A stretch of DNA of 64,000 nucleotides from Sympetrum striolatum (GCA_947579665.1 OX388348.1:6510001-6574000); one strand, 5' to 3'; shown: positions 9,701 through 23,971, counted from the first letter of the stretch. Numbers and translations: made by a program. Notes: a model not told the origin generated them from the letters alone.

Positions 9701-12700
9701 TGCCATATTACCCATTCAGGAGACAGTATGTGAGAGATAGGGCGGCTTTGCAGAGTAGTAAATCTGGATCAAACACATGGGGTGAAAGAAATAGGGATTG
9801 AAAAGGGTTTGCAAAATGGGGCAAGGAAGTGTTACAGAATATAAAGAAAGGAAAAGAAGAAAGGGTAACCTTTAAACTCTGAGCTACATTTATATATCAT
9901 ATGTTCGGTGAATTACATCTAACCGTTAAATTTTAGTATTCCTTTCTTTCTAAATATAAGCTTGAGCTTAGTTGTGTAGCCAACAATGTTGGAGATTATC
10001 AAATGTTTCACATTATGAGGATTAGTTTGAAAAAAAACGTATTGAATTTTTTTAATTTTATTCACTTATCAATAAATATCATCTAAAATATCATGGGTTT
10101 TCTTGCCATCACAAGTTATTTATCTCTAATTTGGAAAAATTAGCTGTTGTAAGCTAAAATGTTAGACCAAAAGTATAAATATATGGTTACACATCATTTG
10201 AGATGCGAAAGATTTTCCTTTAAGAATCGACATCAAAGTTAACTGGTAAAAAATATTACTGATGAGAATCTTTAATAATATGAGAGAACTTAATTCAAAT
10301 TTTCTTTGAACTAGTTTGTATTTGAAGCTCTATAAAATAATGTAATAGATTTAGATTGACACATACACCTAGAAAATATACTATAATATTCAAATTAGAG
10401 TACTGGAAACTCAAGCAAAAGTTAATTTAAATGAGTATAGCTGTCATGGATAGTCCAGCAAAGCGGTATTGGTTGGAATACGAAAACATAACGAATTTGA
10501 ATGCAATTGTTTAGCTCGTACCAGAATTGACGGCAAAACGTTTTCTAAATCTGGAAAAATATCACGAAGTAAAAACTCAATTAGAAATTTAAAATATCTG
10601 AAAGCGAGTACAGCAAAACGTTGAGTCACTTGTGGGGTTCCAAAGAATGTGTCCAACGTGGATGTTGAAGATTCTGGAAGTTAGCGTACCTCGTGCAGCA
10701 CTAAAATATTTCAATATTGACTACGACTGCCTTTAGCATTATTATCATTCATGATTATATTTTACATTCATCCCAGGGAACTTTCTTAATAGTACCTCCT
10801 CTTGTATTAAAGCAAGGAGTAGGGATCAGAAGGGCGAAGTAGATGCAGGGAAAGATCCCAAATGTCCTTTGCTCGAGGTGAGCGCTATTTGTAACCCCAA
10901 GGGCTGCCTGCGAAAGTCTTATTTCGGGAGGGAAAAAAATGGGGGCATTGTTCCTGCTGGGTTTGAGGTAAAGGAGATAAATGGCTGCCCTTTCTATGGC
11001 CGACAATCGGTATTACCCCCCATGGGATCTTCATTAGTGACCTCAGCCGCTACTTTGAAAGAGGATTTTTTAGAATCCGCCTTCCGAAAGTTCTGATGAG
11101 GAGGATTAGTGAAAAAAAGGGATTGAGGCGTATTTTCTGGTGGTATGAGGGAATTTGAAATATTCGACGAACTCGGCAGGATTGAGGGATAAATTCAAGT
11201 GGATATTATTGAAGGGGATGGCATTGTGTATGGTCAAATGGGAAGGACTACATTTTACTCGTTTGAATTAGCTATGGAGGGGAATGGAACTGTGAAACGA
11301 ACCAAATATACTCGATATCTCAAAGGAATCTTTACGTTCTAATTTAGTCTTAGATAAAAACAAAGAAATTATTAATAATAATTATTGATAAATGATGCTG
11401 AACCATATTCCGAAATGTTCTGGTCTAACGAACATGTTTAATATTTCGGCTAATTTCTCAAAATTCAGCGAAATGTATCTCTTCGGTTTTTCTTTGCTAT
11501 AATTGTGGTCGGTCTAGTACAAATTACCTATGGTACGAGTTTTTCGAAGAAAGCATAGAACTTACGAGATTACTGATGAGCTGATAAGATATTCGTTTAT
11601 TTGTTATAATGGCAGCGATATAAATATTACTTATGATTAAATCAACAATTCAGAAGTATCAAGCTTAGAAGAGAATATTTCAGAAGTGAAACTCACAATG
11701 ATATCTTATTTTTTGATTATTTTTTGTGAAGGAAAAACAAACAAATGTGAATTAGGACAAATAATTAAAGGTCTTTTTTATCACTTTCAAAAGGTTACAG
11801 TATTTTTGGATGAATATGACCTTTTGCTTGTTTTCATCCAGTTTATATTTTGAATACAACCGGATTCATGTTTGGATTTGCTCATGTCCACAGAGGTTCT
11901 TTTCCAAAACAACACAACTCATTCTTCGCTTTTATGCTTCCGTTGTTTTGCTCGTTTAAATTCGCACACAAGTTTTGAGGAGAGTATTAGATTAGTAGTA
12001 GTTGATTATTTATATGGCCTTTGTGTAATTTACTCTCGGGCATAGAAATGAGGAAGAATAGTTTTATTTTGAGATTCACTGGTGTTTTCGAAACATATCC
12101 CCCAAGATTTTACTAAAATGATTCCTCATGAGGGCTTACTGAGGTAACTAAGGTAATTGCTAAGATCAGATGTCTGTCTTGGGCACTGAAGTACAATTTT
12201 ATTCAATTTTTTTATGTTTATTTAAATTTTAAATTAAATTAATGAGTTTTAGATTTCCTATTCATCCAGTTTTATCGCTTTTATAATTTATAATAATATG
12301 GTTACAAATTATCTTCATATAGAGAATAGAAATATAGGTTGTTCATTTTTAAATCCAATTTGATGTTAACACGTTAAAAAGGCTAAATTCTCTTTATTTT
12401 TACCCACATTCTTTCAATTATTTCCTAAATGAGAGAAAATACTTCACAGTGTAGAAATCAACACCCAAAGTGTCTCTAATTAATCCTCGTCTCCATTTTA
12501 TTGTGCATGGGTCAATCAGAAGGCGCGAGTTTAAATGTATTTATCGGTAGAGGCAAAAGACGCTCCCTCAATCCTTTAGACCGATTCTGCGAAGGTAAAT
12601 TAGCTTAATGATGATAACCTCGGCTTAACGATCTCTTCTTTTTCCTTTTTTCGTCACTTTGAAAGCGCTAACGACTGAAAAATGCGGCTGAAAATATTTT

Positions 12701-13689
12701 TATGACTCGGCGTGAGTCGCCGCGGGGGAAAAACTCTCGCCTACGGTGCCTTCGGAATAACAGGCAAATAAGTGTAGACAAAAACAGTTATCGTTAGGAC
12801 TCATCGCAGGAGTAAAAGTATGTACCGTCTCTGTAGTAGGTTGAAGTTTTACGAATATGGTTACCATCGGGCTGAATATAATCCATACATAATTCGTTTA
12901 TTCTATCAAACCAAGCAATGCAATCTACATTGTATTTAAGAAGACTTAAGGAAGACTAAAGTCAAATTTAACATTAGCGCAGGGCTTTTTTTATAGGACG
13001 TTATTTCATTTTTGCATCAACTTATATTTTAGCACAAATGTACATCCATCTCGCTATATTCTTTTAAAATGTTCCCAGACACCTGTCTACCATCAAAAGT
13101 CTCCACCAGGGTTTTAATGTTTCAAATAAAGAGGTAATATTCAAAATGTAGTGGTGAGAATCGATTACTATGAACCTATTAGGCTAAAATGACGCCATAC
13201 ATTTTATTTGCTCTCTACAGACACACTTCTCATCAACAAGGTACTAACAAACTACTGCCTTGTTAATGGATATTAATAATATCTGAAGATGTGTTTATGT
13301 CTTCAGTGCACAGACGATATTGAAAACTTTTTTCTGAAGTACGATTGAGGGAAATATCATTGATAAAAAGCAGCGGGTTGAATTTTCTAACGCCATTTCT
13401 AAGTAAACACATTAAAGTAATTAGAGCATCTTTCTAGTAATTTATTGGTAAGCGCATCGAATGAGGAAAGTATTATAGAGAGGTATTCAAGAATATCCAC
13501 ACTCGTCTCCCCTTTTTGAACAATCATAAGCTTTTATTTCACGCTTTAACATTTCAATCGGTGCATTGAATGTTAGAGAACATCGAATATTAGAAAATAA
13601 TCATTCTAATAAGTGCTGAATAATTAAAAAGTTATAACTGTCACAGGAACTCGGAAGTGACCTTGTAGGCCCATGTGAAATCCCAGTTG
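6770..13689. other. Long stretch without recognisable genes
   Basis: Only short isolated open frames are present (for example 9464-9715 -, 10444-10656 -, 10755-11006 -, 10869-11096 +), none with a motif I recognise and several overlapping on opposite strands. A perfect TGACGTCA lies at 7831-7838 within a GC-richer patch (about 7800-8160). AT-rich DNA dominates the rest. I see no repeat or mobile element. Confidence 0.5.
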
Positions 13690-15205
13690 TCGAACTTATG
13701 CTTATGGGCAAGCGGTTACTCATTCCATACGCTTATTTACCTCCTCCTCTGACCTCGAGGCGCTTCCAGCAACACTTGAGCTTGTTCAGGGTGACATAGA
13801 TTCCTTTATTTTAAGGGTTGGTTTCAATTTTTGTGATTTTTCTTGGATTGCGGATTGTGAGAACAATATTCTATGCTCAGTAGAAAGAGCAAATGGTTTA
13901 CAGACTAACTTTTTTCTTAATATCATTAATGAGTTTAAACTTATGCAACTTGTTCCCTTCCCTTCGTGTAGTAACACTTTCCTCGATCTGATATTTTATA
14001 CTTCTGGTAAGTCAATTATTTTCTCCGATAGTATTTCCAATTTTACCAATTTTCCTGAAATTCAGTCTAATCAAGTCCCAATATTTTTTTAAATTAAGGT
14101 CGATTTAATTAGACACCTAAAGAAGTTACCTCGTGTACAATTTAATCAAAAAAGCTTGAAATTTGTCATTTTAATAAGATTTTTTTTGCTGTCCATGGGT
14201 ACTTCTTGACCGTAACTTTTCTGCCGATGAATGCTGGGATTTGTTTTATTCCTTTTTTGAAAGTGCTATCCTTGAATCGGTCCCTTTATTTCGTGTAAAT
14301 GTTTTTAAATACCCTGGTTGTTTCGACAGTGTGCTAATTTCTACCTTGAAGCCTATCGACGATGGAAATACTCTCTACGTCAAGTTTTCGCTTCTCCGGA
14401 CCACTTTTAAAAATTCTTCAATTACATAATACACTTCATATTCAAATGATTTAGATTCTTCCTTGAGCAAAGATCCCAACCTTTTCTGGAGGTACATAAG
14501 AAAGAAAAGAGGAACTCGCAGATTTTATTTCTGCCATTTCTTATCAATATCTGATTGCCACTAAAGGTGAAGGAGTTTCTAACTTATTCTCTGAATATTT
14601 CGCATCTTTTTATAATGATCCTATTCCCTTAACCTTTTTTCTCCGGATGATAACATTTCTTTGAATTCAATCCATACTGATGCTCTCTCCTCTCTGGAAT
14701 TTTCTATAGCTGTAGTTGCAACTGCTCTTCGTGGCTTGAAAAGTTCTGTCTCACCTGGTTGTGATTCTATTCCCATTCATATTTTGAAATTATGTTCAGA
14801 CGAACTAAGTGTAGCGCTGTACTCATTGTTTAACAAAATTTTAATCTATCAGTCCTTCCCACATTTTTTTCAATTAATTTTAATGTTCCTGTTAGACGTA
14901 CCAAAAATACAAATCTCTTTCGAGTCTATTTTGGGAGAGTGAATGTCTGTGGATTCGGACCCACAATCATGAGACTGGCTAACGATGTTCTGAAAAGGAT
15001 CAATTACATTAATTTATTCTTGATTCACTCAATTCTTTTAAGAGAAAACTGTATTTGAATTTTCCTGAATATTACTTATGTACATTTCTTTTTATTTGAC
15101 TACTTCTTTGTATTTATGTATTTTTTAATTTTTATTTATTATATCACATGTAAGTGGGGTTTCCTGTTTGTGATTAATAATAAATTATTATTATTATTAT
15201 TGTAA
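13690..15205 (+). pseudogene. Internally deleted non-LTR retrotransposon (EN-RT)
   Basis: Reading across frames gives the order of a CR1/Jockey-type ORF2. First comes an endonuclease end: RLLIPYAYLPPPL near 13715-13755, GFNFCDFSW at about 13820-13846 (the usual GDFN has become GFN), and SNTFLDLIFYTSG near 13970. The linker follows, with KYPGCFDSVLISTLK (14308 on) and WRYIRKKRGTRRF near 14490. Next is the start of the reverse transcriptase, LRGLKSSVSPGCDSIPIHIL (14730-14790). The catalytic palm motifs, including any YADD, are missing. At about 14890 the sequence jumps to a C-terminal segment resembling the RT ending (R-x-RTN-like, then NDVLKRINYINLF). An AT-rich 3' end with TAATAATAAATTATTATTATT follows. 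Multiple stops and frameshifts show that it is dead. Confidence 0.75.
15169..15203 (+). repeat. (TTA)n-type 3' tail of the retrotransposon
   Basis: GATTAATAATAAATTATTATTATTATTATTG closes the retrotransposon remnant. Short trinucleotide tails are common at the 3' ends of I/Jockey/CR1-related elements. It marks the likely 3' boundary. Confidence 0.7.
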
Positions 15206-15376
15206 GATGTTGATACTCAATTTGATCAGAAGTTATACCTTTATTTCTTAATTAATAGTTTTCTGGCATATACTTTGAATTTTGTTTGATTCTGTAAAAA
15301 TATTAGACGCAGAGTTTTTTGTGAATACGATGTTAAAATATTTATCGTATTTTCCCGTATCTTTTTCGAAAAGAAG

Positions 15377-15830
15377 TTATTCTATTCGCGTATCACTAGA
15401 GGGAGATAAAGTTTTATCGTAATATGTACCTTGCAACCGCCTTTTGGCGTGTGGCAGGGGCAAGTTTCTCATAAAGTAATGATTTGATGCAACTAGGGAA
15501 GTTGGAGATGTAAGCAATATGGCCGAGATGAACATTATAAAGTCCGAGGAATGAGAGTCGTACGAGGGAGTGGACAGTTGGAATGAAGGCGAACAAAGGA
15601 ATGGAGAAACGTTTGAGACAAGGAAGTTGTGTTTGCCGTAGCGAAAGGGTTTCTTGATTATGGTGTCGTTGAGAGAGAGGACAGAATGGGAAGGTAATGT
15701 ATCCAGTTGGAAGAGGGAGATGACGAAAGGAATTGAGGAACGCGCACGAATGAAAAGGGATACACGATGAGAAATATATGGAAAATGTGATAAAACATTT
15801 CGAAGTAGAAAATTCACACATTATTTTCAA
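15377..15830 (-). pseudogene. Candidate non-LTR retrotransposon 3' fragment
   Basis: Two overlapping frames stay open on the - strand for 138 and 146 codons, helped by a purine-rich + strand. The last part reads LPLPHAKRRLQGTYYD in one frame. The underlying DNA on the + strand, CCTTTTGGCGTGTGGCAGGGG (15440-15460), resembles CCTTTTGGCACGTAGCAGGGGG at 37826-37847 and CCAGTGGAGCGTGGCAGGGGG at 58752-58772. At the last site this motif encodes the extreme C-terminus (NTPCHAPL) of a recognisable RT. This suggests the 3' end of a related element, but no RT domain is visible. Composition alone could also explain the open frames. Confidence 0.35.
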
Positions 15831-18800
15831 AGTAAGTTTGACCTTAATTAAAACGTTTTGAAAATATTTTGCTTGAAAAAAAAACTGTGATATCCAGGCT
15901 TTATTGTTTCACAGAGTTTAGGAATGTGAAATTTTATATTATTACCAGTTCATTAAACCTTTATAACCAGCTTTCCTTAGACAGTACTTGGGAATGAGAT
16001 ATTTCATATAATAGGAGATACTAGAACCATTTAATTAATACCTTTTTAAAGGAGTATTTAGGTTTCATTAAACTTCATTTAAATTTTGGAAATAGTACTA
16101 ATTATCGTTCGCAGATAATTATAAGTAAGGTACATAACGTTAAGAATAATACTTGGTCAATTTCATGTATTTCATATGCACGTGGATCTGAATAAAAATT
16201 AATCAGAACTTGAGACTCTAGTTAACCTAAATATTTAAATTACTCGAAGAGAATAAAGCTCCTCTATTCATTTAACGTAAAATTATTAGTTAGAATTTGT
16301 GAAATTAATCATGCCCTATATAAAAAATCAGGAAATTATGACTATGAAATATGTTGAGTTACCGTATTGTTCCTTTTATTCGATAATTGTCTCAGAAAAA
16401 CTTTGATTTCGGCCATTGTTTTCTCATTTGAGGTGCTTTGAGTGTAAAATGCTATAATTCATAATTATCAACCCAGTAACTTATAAAAAATACTTTGTAC
16501 TTCATGAAATAGTATTTGCAATTACCGGAACATCTTTAAGCTTTCTTTTAAGCTCAGATATTTGAGAAAAATCCGAAAATATTAGAGAAATCCTTTTTCT
16601 GCTATTCTCATGAAATTCGTTGAAGGTCTTAAGAATCCTAGGAAAGATGATTAATTTCACTTTTAATGATAAATTGAATAAGTCCTTTGATTTTGAAGTT
16701 CAAAGACATTTTATTCAACTGGAAATAATTTTAATATTTCTAGTGAAGGTGAAAAAAATATTCGAACGTTCCATTTAATCAGTATAATTTCTAAATCGTA
16801 GCTCTTTATCCCGTGTTAATTTAACCTTCCTTTGAAATCAGAGCTATTTTCATCCGAGGCAAAGGTCACTGAGCATATTGTGGTAGCCAGTGATTTTTAT
16901 TCCCTTGGATTCATTTTCATATTAAAAAAAAGAGTCTATCGAACACATGTGCTATTTTATCTCCTTATTTTATTATCAGAGCCAATGAAACTTTTCCCTT
17001 CTTTGGATTTGTCAAACACAAAATATGTCCGCACTCCAATTAAAAATATCTTCCGCCGAATTTTCTCCTAAATGAACATGCATCAATTTCCTGGATTCCT
17101 CTAAAAAAACCCTCACTCGAATTCCTCATTCCAATTTTTCGAAGCAGAATTTATGCGAACTTTTTCACACCAATTGAATGCACAATGCTCTCTGATGCTC
17201 CGTAAAAAGGACATCAAGTGGGTGTCCTAATTGAAGCGATAAATTACGCGCACATCCACATTATTGTTGCCGATGGCTTTCGCAAGGCGTTGCTCGTTAT
17301 TGGAGTAACTTCGAGATAGGACTCGATTCAAAATCAGCCAAACTTACCTATTAAGTCTCCAAAAAAGATTTAAGGATCCCAAGTGCTTTCCAGAACCCAA
17401 CGATAGAATTTAAACCTATCAGGTTACCAGTTCAGTGATTCGGAAATGGATTTCCTTCGCAAAGATCTTAAATACTCCATTCCCTTCCCGTTAAGAGTAA
17501 TGTGGATTTAGCAATCGATTGTGAACTTTGAAACAGTCTTTCCTAATATTTGAGTCTCTGCCATTTTTTTCCACCCAAAGCGATAAATCTCTTTTGCGCT
17601 ATCTTTATGAAATGTTCGCTCAATGTGAACGACAAGCAGATTTTCGCTTATTTCAACATCAGCAATAAATTAACGAACCAGGGAAATTCTTATTTTTCAG
17701 CGCGAGCTTTCAATACCGAATAAGAACGAATCTTCTACAATGAGCAAACGAATAATTTCATTTGTTACTCAGAATCAATAAAGGAGAATAGAGATTTAAT
17801 TTTGCACATGTGGGGCTCACCAAAAAGCGAACGCGGGACCGCTTTCTCCAAAACCATACGATCTGCTCATTTGGCAATAGTTAAAACCAGTACTCTAATT
17901 TTGTTTCTAGTTAGGGTATCCAGCTGTATTCACCGGATAACAATTAAACATATTCTTTAAATTTATGCTAAATTATTCAACAAAACCATTATTGAATCTT
18001 TCACGAAAGCCGTCATCATTAATCATTGAAATTACTCAGAAACAATCCAGAGCTCTTAGAGAACATTGGAAACCATTTGAGGATGTTGACTGGCGTTTAG
18101 TTCTCTTTCAACATTTTTTTAATGATAGAGGTTAAATCATTTCAGGTTCCCGTAGATAAATGTTCGTTTCTTGTATTTCACTGTGATAGTTTCGTGTTTC
18201 TTCATTCTTCAATCCATTCTTATATACTTGCTTGTCTTCTCTCACCCTCATTTCATAATTTATCATCTCTTTGTGCTTTCCTTCGACATATTTTAGAGAT
18301 TTAAGGCCCAAATTCCTTCTCCTGTGGAATCTTTTCAACCTTCAGGTTGAATTAAGTAAGCGAAAGACTTCATGGAAACTAAAAGTTAACAAAGAGAGAA
18401 GCGGAGCAGTTCGGGGGAAAAGAAATTTTATAAAAGTTACTTATATGTTCTAACGTAATGCGTAATAATTTTTTTATTTCTAAAAAAGTTAATGCTTCTG
18501 TTATGGAGTTTTTAAGATGTAGTTCAGAACTTCAAATTCATGCTGGTACTTCCTACATTTTGAACTACTATAAACCCAATTGTCTCTCTATGACGTTGCT
18601 AATGTATTGTCTTATTAATGATATTTGATGTTCAAGAACTCCCCAGAGCCGTCCGCGTTCCGTATCTACGTTGCAAACGGTTCTAGTAGAAGTTCCGACC
18701 CTCTGACCGAGTGCACATTTCACGTTTCAATAGCCAAAGCTACCGAAGATCGCTATTGATAGGTGCATACGTTTCTTAGAGGATCGGTAACTAAGTAACC

Positions 18801-18984
18801 AGTTCGCGAAAATTGATCAGAATAGTTATCTCAGCTCTTTGCGTCAATCGAAGCCATGTTTACGAGATAAAATTTCGTATTCGACGAATTCAAACTTACG
18901 TAAATTAATTCCTAAACGTTCATCTAGTCCTATGGGTTAAATGGAAGATGGGACTTTTTAGTCCCAATTTCGGCCGATTAAGTC

Positions 18985-19003
18985 GTAAATAAATAAATAA
19001 ATA
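18985..19003. repeat. (TAAA)n microsatellite
   Basis: GTAAATAAATAAATAAATA is a short tetranucleotide run. It could be the tail of an unrecognised retroelement on the + strand, but no coding remnant lies beside it. Confidence 0.8.
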
Positions 19004-19234
19004 CATATACAGCTGTATTATTTGTGACTTTGATGTCGTTCTGATCCAACGAAGCGGATGAAAATGCCAATAGCCTCGCGTCTTTGAATGAATACTTTTG
19101 GGGCATTTCAAAACGTCCAATCGCCATGCTGATACATTTCCGTTATTCTCGGCTGATAGGTGAGAGCGGCAAACGTTTGTTTCGTGCGAGGAATTCGCAT
19201 CGCAAAAAATATCCCAAGCATTGCGGGAAATGAA

Positions 19235-19530
19235 AGTGTAAGAAGTAGAGCGGTGTGGGCGGGAGAGGAATTGCTGAACCGTGTCCGTAAGAAAATGAGA
19301 GAGAGAAAGATGGAGAAAGGAGGCAATTCGCAAGGGAGGGAAAGGATAATAAAGAGAAAAAGGAGTATTTTAATGAGGAGAAAGGAGAGGATTGGACGTG
19401 AGAACAGGGAGAGGAATTACTCAACTATGGCCGGAGATTTATTCGAGGAGGAATCAAGGAGCGAAGATTGAAGAACGGGAGAAAACAACGAGAGAAGAGG
19501 GAAAACAAAAGAAAGGAGAAAAGCTGAAAC
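19235..19530. repeat. Purine-rich low-complexity tract
   Basis: The + strand is dominated by A and G (for example GAGAGAGAAAGATGGAGAAAGG). Open frames on both strands here (19160-19471 +, 19143-19424 -, 18920-19333 -) translate to Lys/Arg/Glu-rich or Ser/Pro/Phe-rich sequence, as expected from composition. I do not call a gene. Confidence 0.6.
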
Positions 19531-22500
19531 CATTGGATGGTTACTTCAAATACAATGAAATATTGTTCCTCAAAAAGTATTGACCTTCATTTCACTAATT
19601 GTTTCAATAGAAATTCATGAAGAGGTTTCAAGTCTTCGATATGACATCCAAAATAGTTAATAACGTATCTTGAATTTCTCTCAATCTCGTTTTTTAAATA
19701 GATCCCATTCAGAAAACCTGACTATTTCACGATATTTACATATGGTAATTATGAAAGCTTTATATGAATTTAATTATTGATAAATGCATTATTGATTGTA
19801 ATCATTAACAGTCTATCAAATGTGTTCATGAATGTCTGAATGAATGCATAGACATACGAACTTTAGTAATTAAAATGTAGCCAAATAACATAAAATAATA
19901 AAAAACTGTAGTGTTATAGAAAAATCATAGCCTGTAAAAAATGTCGATACTTAAAATTTCTAATTGTAAGTTACTTTTCATTGTTGATAGAGTTATTCTT
20001 ATAAAAACAAAAATTGTTTACTCCATGGCTACATTTTTGGGCACTTTTGTAAGAAAGTGAAAACTTTTCGCAAAATTAAAGTTCTCTTTTAACAGCTGTA
20101 TTTGGAATTAATTACTTACGCTAATTTGCTATTCAATGCATTTTCCATGGGAATGATTCCAATTTTCCAGCTTTGCTGTTTTAATGGGCAGCCTCTGCTG
20201 AATTTTCAACTGCAGCTTTCACTGTTTTAATAGGCGATAATAAACTTACGCCTTAAAGAGGCTTATGAAAGTAAAATGAAAGGAAGTTGTACTTGATAGA
20301 TGTTACGGTTAATCTAATGGGAGAAATAGGAATATGTGACAGACACATTGTGACGTGTGATATTTAATTTCAAGCGAATCGGTTATTTCAGTAAGGGATG
20401 TTTCTTTATCAAAACACAATCCCTATTTTTAAAAATACCAACGATTCAATAACCATTTACTTATATGCCTTTCTGTAAATTTTTGTAGTTAGTTATTTAA
20501 TTTCTTTTGGATATCCTGGGCTTTTCTAGTGTTAAATATTTAGCATCATGTTTATCAATGTTACGTTTTAATTAAGTTTAGTTAGCAAATAGTTATTTTT
20601 TTCAGAGTTCTAAATAAAAAATAAAGGTAGATTTCAGCATACAACCCGGCCATCCGAAAGAATTTTATTTCTTTTTGACCGAACTTAGTCCCACAAATAT
20701 TTTTCGTAGACATCCGGGTCCCGATTTCCAGGTAAATTCTTCGGAAAATTATTTGCGGCGCAAGTCTCCTTATCCGAGAGAGAACAAAGCAAATCGGATG
20801 CAGACTGCGGACATATCCTCTCATCTTTCCCAAGTTGCTCCATTGAAATTAAAAATAAAAACCGCAAGGATTTCCTTTTGTGACGCTTCCATTGACGACT
20901 CAGTTCTCGCGGTGCGTTTTTCCATTTTGAGATCAAAAGGAGAATTCCAAGGGGTTGCATTTTCTTTCCGCGAAACTCATTTTCCACCACACATCCCTCG
21001 TGGATGACGGAAGATGCCTTTTTACTCCCACGACTCTCTTACTCCTCACACAGACCTTTCGACCCCCCTCTCTCCTGCCTATCCGTATATTAATACTGGT
21101 TTCTTTTGTTTTAAGATATGCTTTTGCGGACCATATTTTTATTTGACCTTATCGTATCTTGTAGGTGAGCATATGGGAACTAGTTCTGCATGTTATTCGG
21201 CGCACAATGATGCCGAAGGGCTTGTTTATCTGGGTCAAGAACGAATAAGGTCCATGAATAAAAAGTTACCTTAGTTTATATTGGAAGACGACCGTTTTGG
21301 GTAAAAAAATATTTTCAATCTTGTGTACTCGTTGCGCATATATATCTAATGCTTTGGTCAAAATTATTTTCTCTTGTGTTAACTATTATCATCAACAAGA
21401 AGTTATCCATTTTTCGATATTGCTCGGGTGTGAGTTTCGAGATAAATAGAGAACTAGACGACATTAGAAAATATGAACAAAACTATTGACAAAGGAGTGA
21501 TTCGTTGAAGAGTAAGGTCTTAAATATTTTTCCATGTTTTATATCTTCTCCACTCATCTACGTACAAACTCGATTACATCGGCACTACCCTCATCATTGT
21601 TTTCATTCATGCTCTGTATTTCACTATACAGAACCATTATCAGAAGTTCGTTGTGAGAACCAACAGTCAAGGCGTATTTCGGCGATTAAGTTACGATTAA
21701 CAGCTCACATCGGTAACTGTTGATGGTAGCTTAGTTGCGGAAATGCATCTGAAACAGCTTCAACTATTTCTCCGATGAAATCCAGGTTATTTTGTTATGC
21801 ATCCACTTCTAAGGCAGATGATAATGTTGGCTTCTACGAGGATGAAGCGATATTTTTTATGTTCAACACTAATACTGTTAGATGCTTCTAATCATGTCAA
21901 AATATTTTTTGATGATCCCGTATCTGCTGTATGAGAACTCCAGAATTTCAATATCATAACTATAAAAAATAGCAGTTTTCGAATTCCTCTATCAAACTTT
22001 TTTATTTATCATTCAAACATCTACATTTTTATAAGATTAAAATTTTGTATCGTAAAAATTAAATTTTATTTATATTATCTGTATCAGAATTATTCAATTC
22101 GTCAAACAAAAATCTTTAGCAGTGTCTTTTTGAATTTTTTTATCGCCGCTGTTGACAATGACATAATCACGAAATACCTTCGAGTTGAAAGAAAACATAT
22201 CGTAATTTGATTAAAAGAATAGCAGGCAGTATAATTTTCTCTACCTTATCCATAAAATAAAAGATGTGTTCAGCATACATGTAAATATAAAATCTTATAA
22301 ATTCAACTCGCAATCGTAATTAACGAGCTTTAAATATAAAATTGTTATGTTTGTATTTCTTTCGTTTTACAATTTTTACCGAGCATGAATTTTTGTTAAA
22401 TATATATTATAATTTCTTATAAAATATGAATAACAAAAACAGCAAAACGTGCAATTGGATTAATTCTGTGGTAACGTGTAAATTTTGTTTCTATTCCTCT

Positions 22501-23971
22501 TTCATCGCGAAGAGATGCCACAAAGTAGATGCCAAAACACTGGATTTTATTATAAGTTGGGTATAAGAGTGATAAGGAAATAAATTTGATCGCATAACTT
22601 TTAAGGAATTAAAGTGAAAAATCGTAAACCATATTCATAGTTACTTTCTAAGATAGGAAATTACCACTCATCGATATTTCCATTTTCAAAAAACTCACCA
22701 GATATAATTAAATATGTTGCTACGAAATACTGAGACATTTTGAATATGCCTTTTGTTATTTTGAGAGACAAACTCTACGTTCGTCTCTTGGAAAATTTTA
22801 GTATGGTAAATATCCTGATAGGAAACTCAATCAAATAAATAAAAATAAATACGTGTAAGGTCGGGGAAAGTTTTCATTAATTTAATTGCTAATCGAATAA
22901 AATACGCAAGATTTTTCTCAATGAATAATGGAGAGAGATTGATGGAATTTTCTCAATCATTTTCTCTAAGTGAGGCCAATACTGATTCTTTTAAAGTCTT
23001 GCTTAAGGTTGGTTTCTTTTGGAGATGAAGGCAAATAATGTTGGAGATATCCTGGTAGCTCATGGGGAAAAATGTATATTTTGGCCTAATGTGATCATCT
23101 GTGTATACGCGCGTATGCATCTCGGATTTACTAGCGTAGCTACTACAAAATGAAGTAGCGGTGCTTTGATGCAGTCAATCTACCTGACAGCTGATTCCAT
23201 TTGAGAAATGCTTGTGACTTGCGATGTATTCGCAAATGAAGTTAAAGGCGCATGCATTAACATCGACCCTTCAGCCACGGATGGAGCATAAATACCCTGT
23301 GGGTCATCCTCGCGGAAAATCTAGATCGTCCAGGATTTAAGGATTATTTAGGTTGAATTTACATCCACCTTTATCTGAACGGCCGTAGTTTGAATCTCTC
23401 AGTTTAGATTTCAAGAAAAGGGCAGAAGTAGCAGCAGGACCTACTTTCAGAAGATAGCGGTTGGTTTTACTGGGACGATTTTTTGTACAGTATATTCAAA
23501 GTTATGATACGAAACTGAATTTTAAAGCGTAGTTTCTTGAATTATTATATTACGATGTGGTAAACTTAGCAATTTCTTAGATTTTTTAAATTTTTGTTGC
23601 AAAATTTGATAATGTTACTACTGAGCTTTCTCACATGTGTTTCAGTTGAAGATATATGTATGTTGTTCATAGTATTTAATTATTCTTACCACTTATTAAC
23701 GAAACTATTTATATATCTCGTACCTTATTTTCTTATGCAAATATGAACATGATTGGAAGACTTATTTTTTCTCCTTGAGGAAAGTATTAAAAATCATCTT
23801 CGTAATCTCTGAATTATAAAGTAGGAAAAGTTTGCAATATTAACAATAAGAAGGCACAGTAGTATAAAAATGTATTTACAGAAATGAAAAACAATCGACC
23901 TCAGTTTTCTTTCTTATAATAGACTTCAGAATTCAATATTAAACTTGATTAATTAGATATATAGTAACGTT

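Larger units (their letters stand above)
15831..23970. other. Mostly unique DNA, no supportable gene
   Basis: The stretch is AT-rich with a few GC-richer patches near 18640-18760 and 20680-21080. Open frames at 16832-17071, 18122-18304, 20675-21007 (+) and the opposite-strand 20685-20990 lack recognised motifs, and the pairs overlap on both strands. I see no mobile element. A short palindrome, GGGACTTTTTAGTCCC, lies at about 18951-18966. Confidence 0.45.

Noticed and set aside
10755..11096. Overlapping frames of 83 codons (-) and 75 codons (+)
   Set aside because: They occupy the same GC-richer DNA on opposite strands, and neither shows a recognisable motif.
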